A stretch of 64,000 bases of DNA from Paenibacillus luteus (GCF_006542765.1 NZ_SKCD01000033.1:310001-374000), one strand, 5' to 3'; numbered from the stretch's first letter, positions 1 through 9,068 are shown. Numbers and translations are program-made. Notes: generated by a model from the letters alone, not told the origin.

Positions 1-789
1 GATTTGGTACATATATCACGCTATCAGATTAGTCGCGGCAAGCCGGTGCTTGAGGTTTCCAACGTGACGATCAGAGGAGTGAAAACGAAACCGCTGCTCT
101 CGGATGTCAGCTTACATGTGAACGAAGGTGAAATTGTCGGCATTGCCGGGATATCTGGCAATGGGCAATCGGAGCTGATCCAAGCCATCTCAGGTTTGAT
201 GAAGCCAGAGGCCGGGACGGTCAAGCTGCTTGGAGAGAATATGACAGGAGCGTCGGTTGGAGCAATTCGCTCGCGAGGGCTTGCCCATATTCCCGAGGAT
301 CGCTATCAATGGGGCGTTGCAAAGGATGCGACGGTGACGGAGAACGGTCTAATGGGACATGCGATAAAGCATCAAAAATATGGTGTTTTAAACGGAAAAG
401 GCATCCGGCAAATGGTTGGGGAATGGGTGACGAGATTCGGAATCAAGACAGGCTCGTTATCCACTAGAGCCCAATATTTATCGGGCGGGAATTTGCAGAA
501 GCTGATCGTAGCCCGCGAGCTTGCGCAAAAGACGCCATTCATCATTGCGGCTGAACCGACGCGAGGTGTGGACGTTGGAGCAATGGAGATCATTCACGGC
601 GAGCTCCTCAAAAAACGGGAAGAGCGTGGCGCCATTTTGCTCGTTTCCTCTGAGCTTACCGAAATATTGAAATTGTCAGACCGCATTTTGGTCATGTACG
701 AGGGGAAAATCGTAGGCGAGCTTGAAGCAGAATCGGCTACAGAGGAACAAATTAGTTTGTTAATGGCAGGAGGAAAAGCGGTTGGATAA
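1..789 (+). CDS. Nucleoside ABC importer ATP-binding protein, C-terminal part (NupO/YufO-like; 5' end outside window)
   Basis: This is the second half of a duplicated ABC ATPase that powers sugar or nucleoside import at the membrane. The frame is open from the first base, so the gene starts upstream. The visible domain has a degenerate Walker A (GISGNGQS, Lys replaced by Gln), normal for the second nucleotide-binding domain of the RbsA/MglA/NupO group. It also has an LSGGNLQK signature and an AAEPTRGVD Walker B. The stop overlaps the TTG start of the next permease by 8 bases, so they are translationally coupled. The permeases and the nucleoside phosphorylase downstream favour nucleosides over simple sugars. 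The matching binding lipoprotein should lie upstream, outside the window. Confidence 0.9.
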   Translation, partial: DLVHISRYQISRGKPVLEVSNVTIRGVKTKPLLSDVSLHVNEGEIVGIAGISGNGQSELIQAISGLMKPEAGTVKLLGENMTGASVGAIRSRGLAHIPEDRYQWGVAKDATVTENGLMGHAIKHQKYGVLNGKGIRQMVGEWVTRFGIKTGSLSTRAQYLSGGNLQKLIVARELAQKTPFIIAAEPTRGVDVGAMEIIHGELLKKREERGAILLVSSELTEILKLSDRILVMYEGKIVGELEAESATEEQISLLMAGGKAVG

Positions 790-1831
790 GCTAGTACAAT
801 TCGGACGCGCGCTGCTGCAGCCGCTTTTGGCTATTATCGTAGGCCTCGCTGCCGGTGCAATTGCCATTTCCATTGTCGGAGGCTCCATCGTAGAGACTTA
901 CGGCGAGATGTGGAAGGGAGCTTTTGGCAGCTTTTATTTTTTCACCAATACGTTAAGCCGGGCAACGCCTATCATTTTGATCGGCCTTGGCGTGGCGCTA
1001 GCTTTCCGGGCCGGATTTTTTAATATGGGCTCAGAGGGGCAGATGGTGCTGGGCGCGCTTAGCGCTGCCGTAACGGCTATTTATCTTCCAGGCCCAGCTT
1101 GGTTTAAGCTGATTGCTGCTATTATTGCCGGAATTATCTCCGGCGGGATATGGTCAGCCTTCGCAGGCTGGCTGGATGCCAGATTCCGCATGAATCTGCT
1201 TATCACGACTTTGCTTCTCAATTATATTGCGACCTTATTCGCAGGCTACATCGTATCGTATCCCCTTAAGGACAAGACGGGGTCTGCCGCAATGGCTCAA
1301 ACGGTCATGCTTGACCAGAGCGTATGGCTGCCGAAACTGTTCAAGGGCATGAGCGTTCATGGAGGCTTTATTATTGCCGCAGTATGTGCAATTTTACTGT
1401 TTCTGTTCATGCGTTATACGGTTAAAGGCTACGAAATTCGCATGTTAGGCGGCAATCCATTGTTCGCAAGCTACGGCGGCGTGCAGCGCGGCAAGATGAT
1501 GCTGATCAGCATGTTTGTCAGCGGAGGCTTTGCTGGGCTTGCCGGTACTGTGGAGGTGTTAGGCACACAGTACCGCTATATTGACGGAGCTTTGACGACG
1601 CCGGGTTATGCCTGGTCGGGCATCATGGCGACGCTGCTTGCAGGCTCCCATCCGCTCGGGACAGCAGTTGCTGCTATTTTAATTGCAGCTCTTCAGACCG
1701 GCGGCATGGGCATGGAGCGCAATACGGACGTGCCGCTAGAAGTATCCAGTATCATACAAGCTGTGCTGATTCTGTTCGTATCGGCTAAGTTCACCTATTC
1801 GTTTATTAAACGCAAGAAGGCGGGGTCATAA
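782..1831 (+). CDS. Nucleoside ABC transporter permease 1 (NupP/YufP-like)
   Basis: A 349-residue integral membrane protein of the BPD_transp_2 family, with roughly ten hydrophobic segments. The family motif region includes FRAGFFNMGSEGQMVLGA near residues 77-94, the typical N-G-x-E-G-Q signature of nucleoside and branched-chain-type permeases. It would form the translocation pore with the next gene product. Translation starts at TTG inside the end of the ATPase gene and stops one base before the ATG of the second permease. Nucleoside specificity is inferred from family resemblance and the phosphorylase downstream. Confidence 0.9.
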   Translation: MDKLVQFGRALLQPLLAIIVGLAAGAIAISIVGGSIVETYGEMWKGAFGSFYFFTNTLSRATPIILIGLGVALAFRAGFFNMGSEGQMVLGALSAAVTAIYLPGPAWFKLIAAIIAGIISGGIWSAFAGWLDARFRMNLLITTLLLNYIATLFAGYIVSYPLKDKTGSAAMAQTVMLDQSVWLPKLFKGMSVHGGFIIAAVCAILLFLFMRYTVKGYEIRMLGGNPLFASYGGVQRGKMMLISMFVSGGFAGLAGTVEVLGTQYRYIDGALTTPGYAWSGIMATLLAGSHPLGTAVAAILIAALQTGGMGMERNTDVPLEVSSIIQAVLILFVSAKFTYSFIKRKKAGS

Positions 1832-1832
1832 G

Positions 1833-2756
1833 ATGGACATTTTTCTGGATGCCTCGCTGTTTGCGACGACGCTCCGTATGGTCACGCCTATATTGCTTGC
1901 TGCGCTTGGCGGAGCGATCTGCGCGCGGGTTGGCTTGTTTAACGTAGGTTTGGAAGGCTTAGTCTTGATCGGAGCTTTCTCGGCGATCGTAGGGAACCAC
2001 TTTACTGGCAATGTATTTGCCGCGGTGATGTTCGCCATTGTATGCTCGCTCGTCTTTTCAATATTATTCGGTTTTATGAGTATTCAGCTTAAAGCCAACG
2101 TCATCGTTGTCGGGATTGCGCTCAACTTTCTGGCGCTCGGCTTAACGACCTTCTCGCTTCGTGCGATCTTTGATGTGAAAGGCGCATACTACAATAAGGA
2201 TATGGTGGGCCTTCCGAAGTGGGATATTCCGGTGATAAAGGATATTCCATGGGTAGGCGATGTGCTGTCCGGCCATTCGCCGCTCGTCTATTTGTCAATC
2301 GTGCTCGTCATTGTACTTCAGCTATTCCTGTTTAAGACAGTGACTGGTTTCCGCTTGCTGGCTTCAGGCGAAAATCCGACCGCAGCCAAAAGCCTTGGGA
2401 TCAAGGTCTCGCGTATCCAATACGGTGCAGTGCTGATGTGTGGCGTATTATGCGGGCTTGCAGGCGCGCAGCTGTCGCTTGGCAATGTTACGATGTTCAC
2501 AGAAGGCATGACATCAGGACGCGGGTTTATTGCCCTCGTCGCTACGATGCTCGGACAATCGAATCCGCTCGGCGTTGCGGCTTCAAGCCTGCTGTTCGGC
2601 TTTATGGACGCGCTGAGTATCCGCCTTCAAGGCTTCGCATTGCCTACGCATTTTACGATGATGCTGCCTTACATCGTAACGATTGCTGCGATGCTGTTCT
2701 TCAAGGATAAAGGCTACATGCAGGAAGCGCGCAAGTCGAATGAAAGCTCGCGTTAA
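1833..2756 (+). CDS. Nucleoside ABC transporter permease 2 (NupQ/YufQ-like)
   Basis: A 307-residue multi-spanning permease of the same family as its neighbour. It carries the variant motif ARVGLFNVGLEGLVLIGA near residues 29-46, where the second-permease subgroup has L-E-G-L in place of E-G-Q. It should pair with the upstream permease and the two-domain ATPase in one importer. The ATG follows the upstream stop after one base. No terminator is visible before the next gene, which begins 57 bases later with its own strong GGAGGAGG site, so co-transcription is likely. Confidence 0.9.
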   Translation: MDIFLDASLFATTLRMVTPILLAALGGAICARVGLFNVGLEGLVLIGAFSAIVGNHFTGNVFAAVMFAIVCSLVFSILFGFMSIQLKANVIVVGIALNFLALGLTTFSLRAIFDVKGAYYNKDMVGLPKWDIPVIKDIPWVGDVLSGHSPLVYLSIVLVIVLQLFLFKTVTGFRLLASGENPTAAKSLGIKVSRIQYGAVLMCGVLCGLAGAQLSLGNVTMFTEGMTSGRGFIALVATMLGQSNPLGVAASSLLFGFMDALSIRLQGFALPTHFTMMLPYIVTIAAMLFFKDKGYMQEARKSNESSR

Positions 2757-2813
2757 CAAGAAGTGGATTTATGAGATGTAGTAGGAAAAGCAAGGCTGGA
2801 GGAGGCTGACACG

Positions 2814-3488
2814 ATGCATAAAAAAGCAGATCGCCTAAAAAAGGTTACGTTGATTAAACAGGCGGCAATTTCACCAGAGCTAGCCCACCGGGTACCGCCA
2901 GGCCAGACGCTGACAGAACGGTTTCCGATTTTGCACGAGGGGGATGTTCCTCAGTATGATCTAAATAGCTGGTCGCTTCGCGTATTTGGTGAAGTGAATG
3001 AGGAGCGCACGTTCAGCTTTGAAGAGCTGCTGGCGCTTCCCCAAACGAAAACCCAATGCGACATTCACTGCGTCACCCGCTGGTCCAAGCTGGATACGGA
3101 TTGGGAAGGCATCAAATTCAAGGATTTGCTGCCTTTGCTGGGCGTAAAGCCGGACGCAAAGTTCGTCATGATCCATGCGGACGAGGACTACGATACGAAT
3201 GTTCCGCTGGAGGACCTGCTGCATGATAACGTGTTGCTTGCGCATCGCTATGATGGCGAGCCGTTGACCGACAAGCACGGCTGGCCGATGCGCCTGCTCG
3301 TTCCGCATTTGTATTTTTGGAAAAGCGCAAAGTGGATTACGGGCATTGAATTTATGAAAGAGGACCGCGAGGGCTTCTGGGAGCGCAATGGCTTCCACAA
3401 CTATGCCGACCCGTTTCTAGAACAACGCTTCAGCAGCGAGGATAACATGATGCCTGAAGATGAATGGATAAAGAAGGAGTTTGATTAA
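2814..3488 (+). CDS. Sulfite-oxidase-like molybdopterin-dependent oxidoreductase (YuiH-like)
   Basis: A 224-residue protein that is almost entirely an oxidoreductase molybdopterin-binding domain (residues ~45-190). The segment IHCVTRWSKLDTDWEG contains the conserved Cys that would ligate molybdenum, and a HGWPMRLLVPHLYFWKSAKW segment follows. It lacks a signal peptide, haem domain or dimerisation domain, as in the compact YuiH group of Bacillota. Its substrate is unknown. GGAGGAGG lies just before the ATG. Its end touches the following nucleoside phosphorylase, an unusual pairing that suggests a shared transcript but gives no obvious pathway. Confidence 0.88.
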   Translation: MHKKADRLKKVTLIKQAAISPELAHRVPPGQTLTERFPILHEGDVPQYDLNSWSLRVFGEVNEERTFSFEELLALPQTKTQCDIHCVTRWSKLDTDWEGIKFKDLLPLLGVKPDAKFVMIHADEDYDTNVPLEDLLHDNVLLAHRYDGEPLTDKHGWPMRLLVPHLYFWKSAKWITGIEFMKEDREGFWERNGFHNYADPFLEQRFSSEDNMMPEDEWIKKEFD

Positions 3489-3492
3489 ACAA

Positions 3493-4215
3493 ATGCTATC
3501 TATATTGCAAGTTAATCCAGAAGATTTGCCGGCTTATGCCGTTGTATGCGGTGACCCGCGCCGAGCGGAGATGATCGCTCAGAAGCTAACGGACGTGAAG
3601 GAGCTTGCCTTTGCGCGCGAGTACCGGACATTCGTAGGAGAATATGAAGGGGTCAGGCTTGCGGTTGTCAGTCACGGAGTTGGCTCGCCTGGTGCGGCGG
3701 TATGCTTTGAGGAGCTAATCCGTGGCGGAGTGAAAACACTGATCCGCGTAGGAACGGCTGGCTCGTATTCCGCAGATCACCCTGCTGGAAGCTTGGTTGT
3801 AAGCACCGCAGCGGTTCGTGCCGAGGGCTTAACGCATCAGCTGGTGCCTGCGGGTTTCCCGGCGATTGCGGACAGCGAAGTAACAGAAGCGCTGTATGCG
3901 GCTGCTCTTGAGAGTGAGGGCATCGTTAAGAAAGGAATTACCGTTACGCTTGACGTTTTCTTCTCGGGCGTTGTCGATATTCCTCATCGCCAATACAAGC
4001 AGGCGGGAGCCATTGCCGTAGAGATGGAGATTGCAGCTTTGTACGTGATCGCAACGCTTCGCGGAGTTCGTGCAGGTGCTATATTGGCATTGGATGGCTA
4101 CGCAGACGCGGATTTGGCCGGCGAGTACGATCCGCATACGGATGTTGTTGCCAAAGCGGTAGAACGTGAGATTGAGACGGCGCTGCGCGCTGTTGCAAGG
4201 CTTGCATCGGTATAA
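3493..4215 (+). CDS. Nucleoside phosphorylase (uridine/purine nucleoside phosphorylase family)
   Basis: A member of the PNP_UDP_1 family, which cleaves nucleosides with phosphate to free base plus (deoxy)ribose-1-phosphate. Visible motifs are VVCGDPRRAE near the N terminus, SHGVGSPGAAVCFEELI, IRVGTAGSY for phosphate and ribose binding, and VEMEIAALYVIA, whose Met-Glu contacts the ribose in this family. The open frame extends back to a TTG at 3481, but that lies one base from AAGGAG. The ATG at 3493 gives usable spacing (13 bases) and the usual N terminus. With the upstream importer it makes a nucleoside salvage set. Whether it prefers uridine or purines cannot be told from sequence alone. Confidence 0.88.
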   Translation: MLSILQVNPEDLPAYAVVCGDPRRAEMIAQKLTDVKELAFAREYRTFVGEYEGVRLAVVSHGVGSPGAAVCFEELIRGGVKTLIRVGTAGSYSADHPAGSLVVSTAAVRAEGLTHQLVPAGFPAIADSEVTEALYAAALESEGIVKKGITVTLDVFFSGVVDIPHRQYKQAGAIAVEMEIAALYVIATLRGVRAGAILALDGYADADLAGEYDPHTDVVAKAVEREIETALRAVARLASV

Positions 4216-4251
4216 TCAAGTCATCTGGCTGGCAAGGGAGGAGACATACCC

Positions 4252-5166
4252 GTGAACCGCACATTGTTTAAGCAGGAGTGGCTGAAGGGTGATTTGTACC
4301 CGCATGTTTTCGCTTATTATTTTAAGCAATGGTCCGATTATACGATGGCTTTCCATTCCCATGATGCGATTGAAATTATGTACGTCATCTCAGGAGCCTG
4401 CGGAATTGAGTTTGAAGCGACAGTTAAAGCAGCTGCTTGTGAAATGACACTCAAGAAAGGCGACTTTGTCATTCTTGATGCTAATGTTCCGCACCGGCTT
4501 ACCGTTGACGAGCGCGGACCGTGCCGCATGCTAAATGTTGAGTTTGATTTCAGGGAGCGCCCAACGGCGTTTCCTTCCATGCGCCAGCTTGCTTTGGAGG
4601 ACGAATTTGTGGCCAGATTGATCACAGAGCCGTCCTCTTATTTGTTTTTGCGTGACCCGAGCGAGGTCTATCAGGTATTGAAAAGTTTGGTGCTTGAGCT
4701 GGATAGCCGCGGCAAGCGCATTAATATGAAAGCAGAGCTGTTGTTTGCGCAGCTGATTCTCGCAGTAGCGAGGCTTCATAACGAGACGGGAACGCAAGGC
4801 ATCAATCCGGCTGAGCTTTATGTGAAGCAGGCGATCGAATATATCCACCATAACTATGACCGTGATATCCAGGTGAAGGACGTTGCGTCAGCAGTCAGTC
4901 TGCATCCGGGCTATTTGCACCGGGTATTCCGGGCGCAGCTTGGGAAAACGTTAACCGGTTATTTGACTGAGCTGAGGATGGAGAAAGCGAAAATGCTGCT
5001 GCGGGAGACCGATGTGGCGATTGCGGATATTTGTGATTATGTCGGCGTCGGGAGCCGGCAATACTTTCATGCGATGTTCAAAAAATATACGAATCAGACG
5101 CCGATCGCTTTCCGTAATGCGGTTGACACTCAAATTCTCGATAGCCGCGGCTTGAAATATGAATAA
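4252..5166 (+). CDS. AraC-family transcriptional regulator with cupin sensor domain
   Basis: A 304-residue one-component regulator. The N-terminal ~150 residues resemble the AraC cupin ligand domain (HSHDAIEIMYVISG near residue 35 and a VILDANVPHRL segment). The C-terminal ~100 residues hold the double helix-turn-helix, from IEYIHHNYDRDIQVKDVAS to YFHAMFKKYTNQTPIAFR. The GTG start at 4252 follows GGGAGGAG. It sits between the nucleoside genes and the GH4 glycosidase, both on the same strand. A 129-base gap before the glycosidase makes that enzyme the more likely target, by analogy with AraC-type sugar regulators. Confidence 0.88.
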   Translation: MNRTLFKQEWLKGDLYPHVFAYYFKQWSDYTMAFHSHDAIEIMYVISGACGIEFEATVKAAACEMTLKKGDFVILDANVPHRLTVDERGPCRMLNVEFDFRERPTAFPSMRQLALEDEFVARLITEPSSYLFLRDPSEVYQVLKSLVLELDSRGKRINMKAELLFAQLILAVARLHNETGTQGINPAELYVKQAIEYIHHNYDRDIQVKDVASAVSLHPGYLHRVFRAQLGKTLTGYLTELRMEKAKMLLRETDVAIADICDYVGVGSRQYFHAMFKKYTNQTPIAFRNAVDTQILDSRGLKYE

Positions 5167-5295
5167 CAAAAGTGACGATTTCTGACAGTAAATTAGTTAG
5201 TTGGTCACAATTTTGATAACGCTTCCGATTAATCGTTGCTACAATGTAGAGGAGATGAAACGACTCTATAAAACGACAATCGGAGGCTGATTGGC

Positions 5296-6792
5296 ATGTC
5301 TGCTTTTAAAATTACATTTATCGGTGCGGGCTCCATCGGGTTTACGCGCGGCTTGCTTCGCGACCTGCTTGCAGTACCTGAATTTCAAAACATCGAGGTT
5401 GCTTTTACGGATATTAACGCCCATAACCTAGAGATGGTAACTGCGCTTTGCCAGCGGGATATTCAGGAGAACGGCTTGTCGATTACTATCCAGTCGACGA
5501 CGGATCGCCGTGAGGCATTGAAGGATGCCAAGTACGTAATTTGTACAATTCGTGTTGGCGGTCTTGAGGCTTTTGCAACGGATGTTGATATTCCCCTCAA
5601 ATACGGCGTAGACCAATGCGTAGGCGATACTCTGAGCGCAGGCGGGATCATGTACGGCCAGCGCGGAATCGCTGAAATGATAAATATTTGCCGCGATATT
5701 CGCGAGGTTGCTGCTTCGGACGTGACCCTGCTCAACTACGCAAACCCAATGGCAATGATGACTTGGGCCTGCAATAAATATGGCGGTGTAAGAACAATTG
5801 GACTATGTCATGGCGTGCAGGGCGGCCATTGGCAAATCGCCGAGGCATTTGGGCTGAAGCAAGAGGAAGTCGATATTGTTTGCGCGGGCATCAACCATCA
5901 GACCTGGTATATTCAAATTAAGCATAACGGCGAGGATTTGACGGGCAAGCTGCTGGAGGCATTCGAGAAGCATCCCGACTTCAGCCGCACGGAGAAGGTT
6001 CGCATTGATATGCTGCGCCGTTTTGGCTATTACAGTACGGAATCCAACGGACATCTTAGCGAGTATGTGCCTTGGTATCGCAAACGTCCGGAGGAAATTA
6101 ACGATTGGATCGATCTGAGTTCATGGATTAATGGAGAAACAGGCGGCTATTTGCGCGTGTGTACGGAAGGCCGCAACTGGTTCGAGACTGATTTTCCTAA
6201 CTGGATGAAGGACCCGGCTAATGAATTCAAGAGCGAACTTCGCAGCCATGAGCATGGCTCGTATATCATTGAAGGACTGGAAACCGGCCGTGTTTACCGT
6301 GGGCACTTTAACGTGGAAAATAAGGGCATTATTGCAAACCTGCCGAATGACGCTATTATTGAAGCGCCGGGTTATGTTGATCGCAATGGCATTTCGATGC
6401 CTACGGTAGGCGATCTGCCGCTTGGGGCGGCTGCCGTGTGCAACGTAAGCATCTCGGTACAGCGCCTTGCAGTTGAAGCAGCCATTCATGGCGATGACAA
6501 GCTGCTGCGCCAAGCCTTCATGATGGACCCCCTTGTAGGGGCAGTTTGCAATCCGAATGAAATTTGGCAAATGGTAGATGAAATGCTGGTGGCGCAGGCG
6601 GAGTGGCTGCCGCAATATACGGATTCGATCGCAGCAGCCAAGAAGCGTCTGATAGAGGGTCCCTTGCTTCCTACGCGTGATTACGAGGGGGCTGCACGCC
6701 TCAAGGTAAAGACCGTTGAGGAGATGCAGAAGGACCGGGAAGCCGCGAACAAAAACGCGGGCGAATCGGATAAGGGCAAGGAACGCGTTTAG
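5296..6792 (+). CDS. Glycoside hydrolase family 4 enzyme (alpha-galactosidase/alpha-glucosidase-like)
   Basis: GH4 enzymes hydrolyse glycosides by an NAD+- and metal-dependent oxidation-elimination route. The 498-residue protein has the Rossmann motif FIGAGSIGFTR at residues 8-18. N150-P151 is the family NP pair. C171-H172-G173-V174 supplies the metal Cys and part of the specificity motif, and N200-H201-Q202 the second metal ligand. CHGV is not the CHSV of classical MelA nor the CHEV reported for alpha-galacturonidases, so the substrate is open. The C terminus has a charged Lys/Glu-rich tail. CGGAGG precedes the ATG. Its stop overlaps the convergent exonuclease stop by 3 bases. Confidence 0.9.
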   Translation: MSAFKITFIGAGSIGFTRGLLRDLLAVPEFQNIEVAFTDINAHNLEMVTALCQRDIQENGLSITIQSTTDRREALKDAKYVICTIRVGGLEAFATDVDIPLKYGVDQCVGDTLSAGGIMYGQRGIAEMINICRDIREVAASDVTLLNYANPMAMMTWACNKYGGVRTIGLCHGVQGGHWQIAEAFGLKQEEVDIVCAGINHQTWYIQIKHNGEDLTGKLLEAFEKHPDFSRTEKVRIDMLRRFGYYSTESNGHLSEYVPWYRKRPEEINDWIDLSSWINGETGGYLRVCTEGRNWFETDFPNWMKDPANEFKSELRSHEHGSYIIEGLETGRVYRGHFNVENKGIIANLPNDAIIEAPGYVDRNGISMPTVGDLPLGAAAVCNVSISVQRLAVEAAIHGDDKLLRQAFMMDPLVGAVCNPNEIWQMVDEMLVAQAEWLPQYTDSIAAAKKRLIEGPLLPTRDYEGAARLKVKTVEEMQKDREAANKNAGESDKGKERV

Positions 6793-7403
6793 CGCGGCGC
6801 GTATTTAAGTTCGATCGCTTCAAGCTTGGTCCCAGGCGGACTCCATGCCGGCGGTCCGAATTTCTTAAGGTAGCCCAACGTGTCCACGTAGCCTTGAACG
6901 GATTGCTCCTCATCCATCTTGCGGAAGATTTCCCAGCAGGCAATGACGTCGTTGAGCGCACGGTGGCCGCCGATCAGCGGAATGCCGTAACGGTCAGACA
7001 TGTCCTTTAATGTATGAGGATATACATGCCGCGCGCGGCTTATGGTCAGCGTATCGATAAAGCTGTTCGAGAAGGAACGGTCCGCGATACGGAGCAGGGA
7101 ATGATGCAGGAAGCCAAGGTCGAAGGCTGCATTGTGCGCGATGATAATGTTGTCACCGAGCATCCGGTTCAAAATGCGGAACGCTGTATCTTCGTCCATG
7201 CCTGTTGCCGTCATTTCATCCGTAATGCCGGTCAGCTCCGTTATTTTAGCGGACAGCTTGCCGTCATAGCGGACGAGCGTACTGAATTCGCTTGCGATCT
7301 CGCCGTTAACGCAGCGGATGGCAGCCATCTCAATGACGCGGTCCTTCTTCGGATCAAGTCCGCTTGTTTCAAAATCGATGACAGTATAAGAATGAGAAGC
7401 CAT
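6789..7403 (-). CDS. DEDDh-type 3'-5' exonuclease (DNA polymerase III epsilon-like)
   Basis: A 204-residue stand-alone exonuclease domain. All five catalytic positions are visible: D10 and E12 in VIDFETSGLD (ExoI), D95 in AHNAAFDLGFLH (ExoII), and H147 and D152 in GGHRALNDVIACWEIF (ExoIII). It would remove nucleotides from 3' ends of DNA or RNA. No polymerase, helicase or BRCT part is attached, so its cellular role (proofreading, repair or RNA processing) is not determined. It is convergent with the GH4 gene and the two reading frames overlap at their stops. Confidence 0.92.
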   Translation of the reverse strand: MASHSYTVIDFETSGLDPKKDRVIEMAAIRCVNGEIASEFSTLVRYDGKLSAKITELTGITDEMTATGMDEDTAFRILNRMLGDNIIIAHNAAFDLGFLHHSLLRIADRSFSNSFIDTLTISRARHVYPHTLKDMSDRYGIPLIGGHRALNDVIACWEIFRKMDEEQSVQGYVDTLGYLKKFGPPAWSPPGTKLEAIELKYAPR

Positions 7404-7790
7404 TGATGTTTCACCACTTTTTCTTGTAATAAGTTAAAGTCTCCAACTAGATTGATTCTAGTATGATTCGACAAAAAAGGTCAATAACCTTTAATGAGGT
7501 AATGGAAACGCCCGATGGACTGCTTTCTTCAAAGCGGTTTGCGGGCGTTTTGATATGATATATATAGGGTTAAATAGCTATGCTACGTTTTCAAGTAGAG
7601 TCTATGACCTTAATCAAGCGAACAAAGGATAAAAACAGCGAATAGGATTTGTTTGCTGCTTCAAATGCAAGCTAAGCGGTTAATTTGAAGGAGAGAGCGC
7701 TTTCTTGCGGCGGGGATATCGGGATTTCCTATGATAGAATAAACACAGAGAAAAGATTATCTAGATGCTGGTCAACGGGGGAGTCAGTAA
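7404..7790. other. 387-base intergenic region between divergent exonuclease and MFS genes
   Basis: It holds the upstream regions of both flanking genes and one terminator-like hairpin at 7506-7551. The remainder (7560-7790) is AT-rich with no convincing reading frame or recognised riboswitch. TTGCGG at 7706 and TATGAT at 7731 are separated by 19 bases and could be a weak promoter for the MFS gene. Confidence 0.5.
7506..7551 (+). terminator. Terminator-like hairpin with no gene ending directly before it on the plus strand
   Basis: AAACGCCCG at 7506-7514 pairs with CGGGCGTTT at 7542-7550, with an inner CTGCTTT/AAAGCGG stem and a short TTTT run. The orientation fits plus-strand termination. The nearest plus-strand gene is GH4, ending about 700 bases upstream. 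Confidence 0.55.
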
Positions 7791-9044
7791 ATGAGGATGA
7801 GGTCGGAATTTTGGAACAGATTTAATCTTTTCAAAAACAATGCGCTTCCTCCTGAGAGCAGGCTGAGCAAGGTAGCCGTTACTGCTCTTATCATTCATTG
7901 CTGCTTTCAGTTTGGCGCTTCGATGTCAGGTTTGTTTTTGAATTTGTATTTATGGCGGTTGACGCAGGATTTAACGGTGAATGGCATTTATAACATTATT
8001 GTGTTCATCCTGACTCCGCCGGCTTTTGCCCTTGGGGGATGGATTGCCAAGCGAAAGGACCGCATGGTCACGTACCGCCTAGGCATCGTGATGATCGCTA
8101 TTTTCTATTTGATGGTCGTCATCGCCCAGGAGCATGTTGCCGAATATTACATATGGTTTGCAATATTTAACGGTATTGCTGCAGGGTTTTATTGGACCGG
8201 ATACTTGGTTATTCAGTATGATGTGTCGACTGAGGCGAACCGGATTCGGTTTCTCGCGATTAATATGATCGCGTTTAATGCTTCCGGATTAGCGGGTCCT
8301 GCGCTTGCGGGATTTATTATCCAGCGCAGCAACGGGCTGCAGGGTTATATTATTATTTTTACGCTGGCCTTCATTATGTTTCTGATTGCAGCGTTCGTAA
8401 GCTTCCGGATACCGATGATTGAATCCCATCATAAAGCGTATCACTTGAAGCTGATGGGACTCGTTATGAATAAAAATCGGCGCTGGATGAAAGCATTATA
8501 CAGCTTCTTCGTATTGGGTCTATTCCAAGGCATCATGCTGTTCCTGCCCAACATCATGCTGTATCAGACCGTCGGGCGAGAGGACTGGGTAGGCTATCTG
8601 GGCGTGTTTTTCTCCTCCCTTACGGTCGCAACCGGCTATGTCATATCCAGGAAGGCTCAGAAGGAGCAGGTCCGCAAATATGTGCTGCTCTCGACGACGG
8701 GAGTCGTGTTCGGCTCTGCACTGTTGCTTTTCCAAGTGGAGTTTTGGTCGGTGGCCGTGTTTATGATTTTGTTCTCGATTTGTAATCCGCTGGCGGTCAA
8801 TACACTGACGTCTTATTACTACCGGTTAATCGGCACGCTGCCTCTTAAAGGACAACTGCGCGTGGAATCGGTTGTAATGCGGGAGCTGTTTCTGAACGTT
8901 GGGAGGGTGCTGTCGATCAGCCTGCTTATTTTTCTAGCGAAGGATTTGGAATCGGTATGGTTGCCCGTGGTACTGTTCGCTATGGCTGTGCTTCAATATG
9001 TATCCGTAGCGCTGATTAAAGAAAAACAGAACGTAGAGTCATGA
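7791..9044 (+). CDS. MFS transporter
   Basis: A 417-residue membrane protein with about 12 hydrophobic segments and the charged loop WIAKRKDRMVTYRLG between TM2 and TM3, the usual position of major facilitator motif A. The family moves small molecules using ion gradients; I cannot name the substrate. A conserved FNGIAAGFYWTGYLVIQYDVS segment is like the poorly characterised YqgE/YkuC-type carriers of Bacillota. The gene stands alone, preceded by GGGGGAG and followed at once by a strong terminator. Confidence 0.85.
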   Translation: MRMRSEFWNRFNLFKNNALPPESRLSKVAVTALIIHCCFQFGASMSGLFLNLYLWRLTQDLTVNGIYNIIVFILTPPAFALGGWIAKRKDRMVTYRLGIVMIAIFYLMVVIAQEHVAEYYIWFAIFNGIAAGFYWTGYLVIQYDVSTEANRIRFLAINMIAFNASGLAGPALAGFIIQRSNGLQGYIIIFTLAFIMFLIAAFVSFRIPMIESHHKAYHLKLMGLVMNKNRRWMKALYSFFVLGLFQGIMLFLPNIMLYQTVGREDWVGYLGVFFSSLTVATGYVISRKAQKEQVRKYVLLSTTGVVFGSALLLFQVEFWSVAVFMILFSICNPLAVNTLTSYYYRLIGTLPLKGQLRVESVVMRELFLNVGRVLSISLLIFLAKDLESVWLPVVLFAMAVLQYVSVALIKEKQNVES

Positions 9045-9068
9045 CGTTAAAAAGATGATGATAGACGC

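Noticed and set aside
5213..5245. TTGATA and TACAAT as a promoter for the GH4 gene, and a weak cre match at 5214-5227
   Set aside because: The two boxes are 21 bases apart and the cre match has several mismatches; too weak to list.
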